Below are positions 52,001-60,832 of a stretch of 64,000 bases of DNA, piece by piece; the stretch's first letter is position 1, and each line of letters starts with the position of its first letter. This stretch comes from Hirsutella rhossiliensis (lineage: Eukaryota > Ascomycota > Sordariomycetes > Hypocreales > Ophiocordycipitaceae). The translations under genes and the position numbers were made by a program. Location: assembly GCF_020360975.1 (NCBI RefSeq), contig NW_025408685.1, positions 682,001-746,000 on the forward strand, in the 5' to 3' direction. A model generated the notes under the pieces. The model was not told where the DNA came from and did not search any database. It was given only the letters and a program-made list of their open reading frames with translations.

Positions 52001-52725
52001 GGTCCCCAGGGTAGGGGCTTCTCTCGGCCATGCTCGTCTTTCAGCACTTCGATCTTCAGGTCCACACCTGGCCGATGGGGGGGCAGCTGGTCGGCCAGTT
52101 GCTGAGAGAAAGCTCGAGACCACGTGTGGTACTGTGGTGGCAGCTTCTCCATCACGTCAGTCTTCGGTTTCGGTCTTAGGGCCTTGTCAATATCCGCCAT
52201 CGTGACCGAGTGAACTCCAATGCCGCCTTTGCGTTTGTCACGGCGTGCTTCTGCTAAAAAGGTTGCGGCCATGACATTAGAGACGTCTAGCTGAGGAGGC
52301 TGGTGACGTCGTCGGTCTCGTACTTGGACTCCATTGGACCCGATCTCGAGATATCCTTCCTTCGCATGGATGTGAACATCCTGGTCTTCCATCCATCGTT
52401 TACCCAGGATCATATCCCAGTTCAGATCGTTGATGACGTACATGAAAACACGATGCTGCTGATGTCCATCGAGGTCGATCGACACATACGTGATCTTGTC
52501 AATTTTGACCTCTTTGCCGTCTCCCGCTGCATTCTCCAAGATGCGCGGCTGGACGCGTATATGTGGCAACTGGAGAGAGTGAAATGTGCGCTTGCTAACC
52601 GCGCCGTAGCAGAGGCAGCCATAGTCGACAAGAGATGGCACAAAGTCTGTGCCGTTCACCCTGACGTCTGCTATGAACGGTTCTCCGTCCATTTTTGCTT
52701 TTCCGCTCACATCCCATTCTCTCAC
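49032..52725 (-). pseudogene. Gypsy Pol: protease, RT, RNase H, integrase, chromodomain
   Basis: From 52725: a retropepsin-like region with LVDYGCLCYG, where DYG replaces the usual DSG/DTG, and MILGKRWM. RT has [20 protein letters not shown] and the catalytic AYIDDVLIFS. RNase H has ETIVEADASGFASGG and a LLAILRCLEQW helix. Integrase has the HHCC zinc (HITGHPGRDL...CEVCG), DFITDLPPSG, SDRGPQFVSG and YHPQTDGATERMNQEVE. The end is a chromodomain, YLVERILDERMEG then VLVKWHDYSQPTWEP. Breaks: near 50890 (CACAAAACCTG seems one A short), near 50240, twice near 49740, and near 49300. Apart from these it is full length. Confidence 0.92.
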
Positions 52726-52740
52726 AGCCGCCGCGTGTCC

Positions 52741-53994
52741 CTAGTCTGAATCTTCATAGCTATGAGAAGAAGCATCGTCTTCGGCGATCTCGGCTTTAGT
52801 GACTGCTGGTCGTGACGGGGTCACGGCATTGACCTGGGTGCGTCGGGTTGTGTTTGCGGGCCGCATAGGCGCAGCCAATGGGCAGCGCTCGATTCTGCAG
52901 TTGTCTCTTCCGCAACGAAGGCAACGCCCTTCACGGTAACGGGCGTCCATCTCGGCCTGGTCGACCCACTTGGCACGCTTTCCTAACAACGCTTGGTCCT
53001 CCGGTCGCTTAGATTGATGGCCATATGTGTTCTTATCACTGCGGGTGCGCGCAGCGTTTACTTTCGTGGATGCTTGTGGAGTTGGCTCCCATTCCATCAT
53101 ATCTTCTCGTCTAACATCGGATTTCTGGCCAGACTGTTTCTGGGAAGCCTGGCCTCCATGGTTCTGGTAGTTCTCATAGTTGTCCGAACTCTTTGTTTTG
53201 CCTCGGGGCCCTTTCCACTGACCCAACAGTTCCATCTGGCTGCTCAGCGAATCGCACCTCCTCGCCAGCCCAACATAGCTGCTGATGGTAGAGGGGTCAG
53301 AGCCTATGAGGGCTGCTTTCATTTTATCGTTTAGTGCCTCCTGGAGGTAGGAAATCTTGCTGTCGTCTGGCCAATACTCGGCGTTGGCATTGGCGATCTC
53401 CCTCTCAAAGCGGGGGTAAAAGGACGTGAATGGTTCATTCTCTCCTTGCTTAATCGAATGCAGATTGCGTGTAGCTCTCTGCTTGCGATCCCTCTCCCCG
53501 TACAACAACTCGAGGCGGTTGAGTAGTTCAGCAACATTGAACGTTCTCTTCTCGGTTTGCATCTCCACAAATGTGGTCACGTTGTCTTTAGCCTTGCCTT
53601 CTAGGCTCATGAAGATGTACATAAAGTGGCCCTCTGCATCTCCAAGGGCTTCTTTATCGACTCGTAGTTTTCCTTCGGTTTCTAGTTTCCAGCTTCGCCA
53701 CTGGGCCTTGTCGCCGCCGAATTTCGGTATGTCTCGTAATTTGGGGCGCTTGGTTGGGTGAGGCTTGTGAGTGGCGACCACACGGGTGTCCTCGATGGGG
53801 ACAGCCGGGGTGACAGATGGCGTTGGCTCTAGGGGTTCAGACGAGCGGGCTTGCTGGTGTTGTTGGAGTTCCAGGGCAATAAAACGTTCTTCAAACTGGG
53901 TATTTCTTCGGGAACTCTCTTCTCTTAGACTTCGTATCTCGGCAACCAGGGCGCTGAGGACGTCCGGCTGCATGTTGTTGTTATCTTCGGCCAT
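52741..53994 (-). CDS. Gypsy Gag
   Basis: An uninterrupted 417-residue frame from the Met at 53994 (MAEDNNNMQPDVLSALVAEI). An N-terminal coiled segment is followed by the capsid-like region (PKFGGDKAQWRSWKLETEGK, FTSFYPRFEREIANA). The C-terminal knuckle is RCLRCGRDNCRIERC, spaced CX2CX4CX4C, i.e. a Cys where the usual CCHC knuckle has His. It ends 15 bp before the Pol frame, which is in a different frame, so Pol expression would need frameshifting or reinitiation. It is the only intact retroelement gene in the window. Confidence 0.9.
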   Translation of the reverse strand: MAEDNNNMQPDVLSALVAEIRSLREESSRRNTQFEERFIALELQQHQQARSSEPLEPTPSVTPAVPIEDTRVVATHKPHPTKRPKLRDIPKFGGDKAQWRSWKLETEGKLRVDKEALGDAEGHFMYIFMSLEGKAKDNVTTFVEMQTEKRTFNVAELLNRLELLYGERDRKQRATRNLHSIKQGENEPFTSFYPRFEREIANANAEYWPDDSKISYLQEALNDKMKAALIGSDPSTISSYVGLARRCDSLSSQMELLGQWKGPRGKTKSSDNYENYQNHGGQASQKQSGQKSDVRREDMMEWEPTPQASTKVNAARTRSDKNTYGHQSKRPEDQALLGKRAKWVDQAEMDARYREGRCLRCGRDNCRIERCPLAAPMRPANTTRRTQVNAVTPSRPAVTKAEIAEDDASSHSYEDSD

Positions 53995-54040
53995 CGCGAC
54001 TTCGCTGAACGCTAATATTTCGACGGGACTCAGTTACTTT

Positions 54041-54121
54041 GGTGCCTTTGGTGTCTTCGGTGTCTTCAGTGTCTTCGGTGTCTTCAGTGTCTTCGGTGTC
54101 TTCGGTGTCTTCAGTGATCTT
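54041..54121 (-). repeat. Nine 9-bp tandem repeats in the gypsy leader
   Basis: Plus-strand units GGTGTCTTC/AGTGTCTTC in register from 54041 to 54121; the outermost two are degenerate. They lie between the primer site and the gag start codon. Period 9 keeps reading frame, but the gag ATG is in another frame. Confidence 0.85.
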
Positions 54122-54128
54122 GATAGTA
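54117..54128 (-). promoter_or_regulatory. Self-priming primer-binding site of the gypsy element
   Basis: The 12 bases next to the 5' LTR (plus strand ATCTTGATAGTA) are the exact reverse complement of 54179-54190 inside the same LTR (TACTATCAAGAT). Tf1/sushi-type elements prime cDNA with the first bases of their own mRNA instead of a tRNA; this arrangement matches, and would place the mRNA 5' end at about 54190 on the minus strand. Confidence 0.6.
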
Positions 54129-54226
54129 TGTGAAAGGCCTCTAGTGAGTTGATACAACTAACTAGTCCCTATGCTGTTTACTATCAAGATAGAGAAGAAA
54201 GAAAGAAAGAGAATCTACTACATGAG
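54129..54226 (-). repeat. 5' LTR of the gypsy element, inner part
   Basis: First 98 bp (plus-strand order) of LTR 2, ending CTACATGAG where the copia element was inserted. The rest is at 60036-60123. Confidence 0.93.
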
Positions 54227-54413
54227 TGTCTGATCATTTGTACGATAGAGCGCACATCGCAGGAGGGTATCACGTGCGTCAGCAGGGAACAACGTTTACC
54301 CGACACGCGCACAACCTATCAAACCTCACAGCATGGTCTAGATAGCGAAGAATAACAAGAACAACACGATCACCGATCAAAGACCCAACTGAGCCTCAGT
54401 TAGCCTATCCACA
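54227..54413 (+). repeat. 5' LTR of the nested copia
   Basis: 187 bp. It is followed at 54414 by CTGATCAGTGGT, shared with the deleted copia at 13.3 kb, and then a GGTTACC/GGTAACC hairpin. Confidence 0.93.
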
Positions 54414-54748
54414 CTGATCAGTGGTTACCTGGCTGGTAACCTCAGAGCAGCAAGATAGAAGAGAGTCTTTTCTAAGCATCATCTGCATCAGATTGCCCTG
54501 CGAAGTTAAGATTGCTAGAACGCGAGACTGACTACGAAGACCCGACCGGCGCCCACTCTATTCAGTCAACCGTGCCTAGTTGTTTGCCTCAGCCGCTGAC
54601 CTCTTAGGCGTGCCCTATCGCACATACAAATCTCTGGTATCCCGCTTGATTATCAGCTTCATTGATCACTCTCGATCAATTTGACCTCTCTTGACACCTT
54701 CTTGCCCTATTCCCTCGCAGATTTTCCTGTCAAGCCCCATCCGACATC

Positions 54749-57700
54749 ATGAGCAGCAGCGCAAGCGGCACCAGCGCGAACGCGAACGCACCGGCGCTCG
54801 ACATCAACGAATTCCTCGATATTGCTGAATTCAACCGTGGCCTCGCCACAATCTTCAACATGGACCTCTTCAACACCCCAGTCAACGAGACTTCCGATGA
54901 GATCCACTATAATACCTACGTTCTCGCCCGCATCGTTGATTATAAAGTCTCCTCAACATGTCAAGGTCTCGAGCTGCTTGGATCATTCCAAGAAGACTTT
55001 GAGGATTGGGAGGAAGACGACTTCAAGAAGGTCGATCCAAGGGTCCGTAAGGTCCTACGGAATACCCTAAGGTTCAGAGGAATCTATACAGGAAAGCTGA
55101 ACGCAAAGATCACGGCATTCCTAGTAAATCTGAAGAACCGTGACCGACTTCCTGAGTGGGATGAAGACGATCTTCGTGATGCCATCTTATACGAGAAAAC
55201 GGCCGCCTACCGACGCCAACAAGAACTCCTCAGACGATCGCCATCGCTAGCAACAACCCCAGCACCAACCCCAGCACCAACCCCAGCACCAGTCACTCCC
55301 GATCTAAACCTCCCGCAAGACCCCCCCCCAATGACCAATCCCTACCCCTGTCACGATCGAATCAACAGCAGCAGGAACTTATGATCAGACCAGCTATCGA
55401 CCGCGAAGCTTACCGGACCGTGCCCCCCAGTCCAGGTCCCCAATGAAGACCTCGATCCTGCCATCGCCAACCAGTTTTCTAAGCTATGGGATCGAAAGCT
55501 CAACTATTCAGGTGACGCCTACGATATCCTAGATGATAAGATCCGTTACTTTCTCGATGCCTGCCTCACAGCTAGCATCAAACCGTCACAATTCCACGCT
55601 TTGTTCTCAAATATCCTCACGAAGAGAGCAAAGAACTTCTTCGTGCATCAAGTCAGCCGCGATTCAACGTTCGCGGAGATGTATCAGAAGATGAAGCAGC
55701 ACTTTGATACGGAAGTCAATAAGCAACAGTATCACACTGACTGGACCTCGATCAATTTCACACAGCTTCGGAAGGAATCTCCGAGAAGCCTCTCTGTGAA
55801 ATCCTCCAGGCTCTTCTTGACAAATTGCAGCTATGCCAGAGAGCTCTTGGGAATAGCTATGGCGGCGAAGACCAGCTAATTTCAACGACAATTCGAGCAT
55901 GCCGTGGCGTGCCTGAATTAGAATTCGCCCTCTTCGTGCCGGCTAAGACCTTCGAGGGACTATCTTCACAGCTAAGATCGTCACTCACAACCGTCAGCCA
56001 AAGACAGCCCGGACAGCCCAGTCAATATCTTCAAGATCAAGACCAATTCTTTACTGACCGCCGCTATCAGCACCCCGCTGACAAAAGGAAGAAGTGGACG
56101 AAGCGCTGCTACGTCTGCGGCAAAGAAGGCTGTTTTTCAACGAAGCATCCGGATGACGAGAGAAAGAGGGCCAAGGAAAGATATCTTCGAGAACGAGGAT
56201 TTCACGGCCAGAAGTCATCTTCCCGTCCATTTACTACGTTCCTTGCCGATTACGAAGGGGACCCAGATGAAGATCAGACCTCTGATTCTGCTGACGATGA
56301 CTCTGACGATCAAAGCGATAGCTTCTTTGCAGCTGCCTTCCTATCTAATAGAGCTTTTCGCCACCGCATTCACACCGTCGAGGGAGAATCGATATGCGAG
56401 GAATCACAGCATTTCTTGCTCGATCGCTACAACCGGACCTCTTTCCAAGGGATCCTGCCTGACACGGGTGCAGCGAAGATATCTACAGCTGGGATCGACC
56501 AATTCCGCGCGCTCCAACGAGAGATGCCGACGGTCCAGCTACGGAAGAATGCGACGATCGCAACGGTCAGATTCGGTGGAAACGAGCCGACGAACACGAT
56601 CGGGATCACAACAGTCATTACCCCGATTGGAGAAGTCGTTTTCCACGTTATCAATATGTCAACGCCCTTCTTGCTATGCCTCAAGGATATGGACCGTCTC
56701 GGTGCCTATCTCAACAACGTCACGAACGAATTGATCTGCGGCGATAAGAGGATTCCGATCGTACGCAAATGGGGTCATCCGTGGTTCTTCCTACGGAAGG
56801 ATGAAGCCGCTATTGCCTTCCTATCCGAAGCCGAGCTTCGGCGCCTACACACTCGCTTTGGCCACCCGTCAGTACACAAGCTACATAAGCTACTGACAAG
56901 CGCTGGGCATGATGTTGAATTCGAAGCAATCGCGATGATCCGAAAATTCCGTCATTTTTGCCAGATCAAGGCAGACGCACCGCGCAGGTTCAAATTCACG
57001 TTAAAGGATAACTGCGATTTCAACTACGAATTGATCGTCGATGTAATGCATCTTGACAGCCGGCCAGTCCTTCATGCCGTTGACCTAGCAACCTCTTTCC
57101 AAGCCGGACGATTTCTTCAGAATATATCGGCTAAAGAGACGTGGAAGCACTCAAATTGTGTTGGATTGACACATACCTAGGCCCTCCAGATGTTATCACG
57201 CACGACGCTGGTACGAATTTTGCCTCCTCTGAGTTCCAAGCAGAAGCGAAGCTGCTAGGAATAACCTGTCACCAAGTGCCCGTCGAAGCCCACTGGTCAA
57301 TTGGCAAGGTGGAGAGATATCACGCCCCGATTCGAAGGGCATACGAGATCTTGAAAGCCGAGCTAAAAACAGCATCAGCTGAGTCGTTGCTTCAAATGGC
57401 CTTCAAATCCGTCAATGATACCGCCGGACCTGACGGTCTAGTGCCCACACTACTAGTCTTTGGTGCCTACCCTCGGATAACGATGGATTCGCCGCCTTCT
57501 GCTTCCGCGATCACACGTGCGAAAGCCGTGACGAAAGCTATGGCAGAGCTACGCAAGCTTGTAGCTAAAAGGAAGGTCAATGACGCCCTCAATGCCCGTA
57601 ATGGGCCCAACACGATTGAGAAGATGCCACTATCATTGCCGCTTGGTAGTGAAGTTCGAGTATTTCGTGAGAAAGGAGGATGGAAAGGCCCATACAAGGT

Positions 57701-59726
57701 CCTAGCTGTGACAGACACAGAGGTCACAGTTGAGCTAGACAACGGGCCAGCTAAATTTCGCAGCACGGCTGTCCAGCCCTACTTTCGCCACCCGGATTCG
57801 CAGCAGCAACGAAGTCACGATGTTCTACAGCAGCCACACGCTGACAATCAGACTGCTGACAATCAGGCTGATAGCATCAACGTTGAGACCGAAGTGCCTA
57901 AGCCATTCGAATATCCCGAGCCGGAGAGACCACGCAGACGCGGCAGACCAAGAAAAGTCCTCGAGATCAGCAGCAATACGATACCTTCGTTCCTTCTAGT
58001 TATTTCCTTAGTCTTAGCCCTTTTCGTTACCTCGATCTCAATTTTCACCCGCTAATATGTTTCTATCGCATAAGGAGTGCGCCGCCCTCGACCTTGCCGT
58101 AAAGTTACGTGCAGAGAAGAAAATCACTACCGCCGGACGACCGTTTGAAGCCTCTGATGACCTCGAAATCACGAACCTGCTAGGCGCAGGCGTCATCGTG
58201 CCCGAACGATACGATATGAATAAGCATGGAAAACACAGGCTATTCAAGTCACGAATGGTCCGGGAGGTCAAAGGCAAGAACACTGCTACACCGTACGAGA
58301 AGTCTCGTCTTGTGGTACAAGGATATGGTGACGACGAGAAGCGTGAGATCCTCACGCAGGCTCCAACAATCTCCCGTCCTGCCCAGCGGGTAGTACTCGC
58401 TCTTTCCCCTTTCCTTTGCTCTTTGAAGATGTCTCTGCTATCCGAGACATTACGATGGCCTATACGCAGGCATCGACCACTTTGAATCGCACTATCCTCA
58501 TCTCTTTGCCACACGAATTAAAGAGAGATACCCAGGGGAACCATCCTTCGTGTGGTCAAGCCATTGTACGGAATCGCTGAAGCAGGCGCTCATTGGTTCA
58601 ATACGTATCATGAGCATCACCGCATCAAGCTACAGATGGAGCCGTCAACGTTTGATCCATGTTTAATGATAACGACCGCAGAGATCAACGTCACGACCGC
58701 AGAGACCAACGCGGATACCGCACTTCAGGTTAATGCCTCGGCGTTGCCGCGCTTCAGACTGATGATACGTTATTGGTAGGCACAACAACATTCCTGCAAC
58801 GTGAAGACCGCGAGCTATGCTTCCAAGCCAAGCCAAAGAAGACCCTACGAGAAGGCGATACCTGTGATTTCAACGGCAGCCTCATTGCTCTAGAGAAGGG
58901 CTATCTTCTAGTCATGCAGAAAGGTCAGGTCAACAACCTCAAAATTATCGATCTATCCACGGAAGATCGGGCCCAACGATACGTGGAACAACGTGCCCGT
59001 GGCGCCTATATAGCCTCAATTTGTCAACCAGAGGCTAGCTTCGATTATTCAATCGCGGCACAATCACAAGATCCAACCGCGGAGGATTTTCAGGCGTTGA
59101 ATAAACGGATCCAATGGCAGATCGACAATCCACAAAGAGGCCTTCGATTCGTCCCAATAGGTCTAGAAGCAGCAAAGGTCTTCGTCTTCACAGACGGATC
59201 ATTCGCCAACAACAAGGACTTAAGCTCTCAGATCGGATTCGTTATAATCATTGCAACCGAGACTAAGTCAGATGAGTCATTCACGATCCACGGAAACCTG
59301 ATCCATTGGAGCTCGACGAAGTGCAAGAGAGTCACCCGCAGCGTCTTGGCTTCTGAGATATATGGATTAGCTTCAGGCTTCGATTTGGCATATGTGGTTG
59401 CAGGGACGATCAACCAGATTACAAGCCGCCTTGGATTACCGCAAATCCCGCTCGTTGTGTGTACAGATTCGTACAGCCTGTACGAGTGCCTAGTGAAGCT
59501 TGGCACCACCACGGAGAAACGTCTGATGATCGATATCATGGCGTTGAGACAGGCCTACGAACAACGCGAAATCACCAACATCCGCTGGATCAACGGAGCG
59601 GATAACCCGGCCGATGCAATGACGAAGCTATCTCCAAACGGGGCCTTAACCCGATTCGTTAACGACAACGAGATCACGATCCGGCTCGAAGGCTGGGTTC
59701 AAAGGAAGGAAGATATGACCGCATGA
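54749..59726 (+). pseudogene. Copia Gag-Pol, full length but frameshifted
   Basis: Gag starts at 54749 (MSSSASGTSANANAPALDIN) with an Ala-Pro-Thr repeat near 55260. FSKLWDRKLNYSGDAYDILD-type Gag core follows in another frame at about 55470, then the knuckle RCYVCGKEGCFSTKH (CX2CX4CX4H) at about 56110. Protease LPDTGAAKISTAG is at about 56455. The GAG-pre-integrase zinc region reads LHTRFGHPSVHKLH...FRHFCQ, with Arg where the first Cys is expected. Integrase: HAVDLATSF, THDAGTNFASSEFQ and VEAHWSIGKVERYH. RT: SRLVVQGYGDDEK, VVKPLYGIAEAGAHW and the TDD catalytic box LQTDDTLLVG at about 58755. RNase H: VFVFTDGSFANNKD, LASEIYGL, VCTDSYSLYECL and NPADAMTKL. Breaks near 55384, 55840, 57150, 58056, 58430, 58550 and 58770. 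Confidence 0.92.
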
Positions 59727-59844
59727 TTGACGATTTTGATTTAAGCTTGCTATCGATTGTTCCTTTGTGTTGAGATACCCGTTTTTACATGTTGTTTGGG
59801 TGTTACGTTTAGTGCGTTTTGTTCGATTCTTAAAGAGATGCCAG

Positions 59845-60031
59845 TGTCTGATCATTTGTACGATAGAGCGCACATCGCAGGAGGGTATCACGTGCGTCAG
59901 CAGGGAACAACGTTTACCCGACACGCGCACAACCTATCAAACCTCACAGCATGGTCTAGATAGCGAAGAATAACAAGAACAACACGATCACCGATCAAAG
60001 ACCCAACTGAGCCTCAGTTAGCCTATCCACA
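59845..60031 (+). repeat. 3' LTR of the nested copia
   Basis: Twin of 54227-54413, preceded by TAAAGAGATGCCAG, a weak purine tract. Confidence 0.93.
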
Positions 60032-60035
60032 TGAG

Positions 60036-60123
60036 AGCACAATAGCATTTTATAGCTTCGAGCCAATGGAAGGTTCTAGAAGCTAGGCGGCGCAGCCGCC
60101 GTTAAAGCGGCTTGCCCGTTACA
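60036..60123 (-). repeat. 5' LTR of the gypsy element, outer part
   Basis: The remaining 88 bp of LTR 2 after the duplicated TGAG; it ends GTTACA and is followed by the gypsy TSD CGGGG (60124-60128). Confidence 0.93.
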
Positions 60124-60128
60124 CGGGG

Positions 60129-60832
60129 CAGCCGGCAGTGGCAACTGGAAAGACGCTTGGGGGATCCAACAACAGATTGCTTGACCACATTGATACCCAA
60201 GGACCCGACACAAGATATCTCCGTTACTCTATGGGTCGGCCAAGAAGCAGGTCTTCAGATGAACGACACTTTCAATCTGGTGCCGAAGTGGATATCTTCA
60301 CCCAAGCATGTAGGACCTTGATCCTGTACCCTTTTGGAACAAGTTGCCAGCTGCTATACACGTCCTCCGCAGTCCACTCCCAATATAATGCTGTATTCTC
60401 TGGTGCTTCGGGGTCGAACACCAGGATCAATGTCCCTCTGCCTATGATCCAACTGTCCTCACTCGCAGCTGGAAATAGATGGCTGGGGATATATTCTTCG
60501 GACCCACTGAGTGCAAGATCGCCACGCTGTACGGGGGAAGGTCAGCAATCGAAGATGGCGATACAAGAGCTCCGTACGTACTGCCGTCATTATTGACATA
60601 CACCAAGCTTGTTGACTCGAGTACCGATCAGTTCGGAGTATGAGAAAGCGACTGCTGATGCAAATTCGGCCGACTTAATTTAGCTGCTAGATCTGTCGCA
60701 GTCGTTGTTCCGACTCCCTAGTGCTTCGTGTACCGAACTGCGCTGGCAGGTCAGGACTCGCGGGACAAGCGCGGGGTCGAAGTGCGTTTCGCATGAGTGC
60801 CCGAAGCACTTGAATTAGGCCGGAAAGACAAC
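60129..60832. other. Original flank of the gypsy insertion; weak ORF only
   Basis: A 152-codon plus-strand frame (60138-60596, no ATG at its start) contains no recognisable motif, and other frames are interrupted. This DNA was contiguous with 48742-48850 before the gypsy insertion. It may be 3' flank of the orphan gene ending at 48741 or part of another lost gene. Confidence 0.3.

Larger units (their letters stand above)
54227..60031 (+). mobile_element. Ty1/copia retrotransposon nested in the gypsy 5' LTR
   Basis: LTRs of 187 bp, 54227-54413 and 59845-60031, are identical by eye (TGTCTGATC...TATCCACA). TGAG (or ATGAG) is duplicated at 54223-54226 and 60032-60035. Coding order Gag, protease, integrase, RT, RNase H is the copia order. 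It is the younger of the two insertions because it cuts the gypsy LTR. Confidence 0.95.
48851..60123 (-). mobile_element. Chromodomain Ty3/gypsy retrotransposon, split by a nested copia
   Basis: LTRs start TGTGAAAGG and end GCCCGTTACA on the plus strand. LTR 1 is 48851-49036 (186 bp). LTR 2 is 54129-54226 plus 60036-60123 (98 + 88 = 186 bp), interrupted by the copia element. CGGGG occurs at 48846-48850 and 60124-60128, the 5-bp target duplication. Order on the minus strand: LTR, repeat-bearing leader, gag, protease-RT-RNase H-integrase-chromodomain, purine tract, LTR. This fits the MAGGY/Tf1-sushi chromovirus type. Confidence 0.95.

Noticed and set aside
60138..60596. 152-codon ORF right of the gypsy element as a host gene
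   Set aside because: It lacks an ATG at the start, has no domain, and the reconstructed pre-insertion sequence contains an in-frame stop just upstream.
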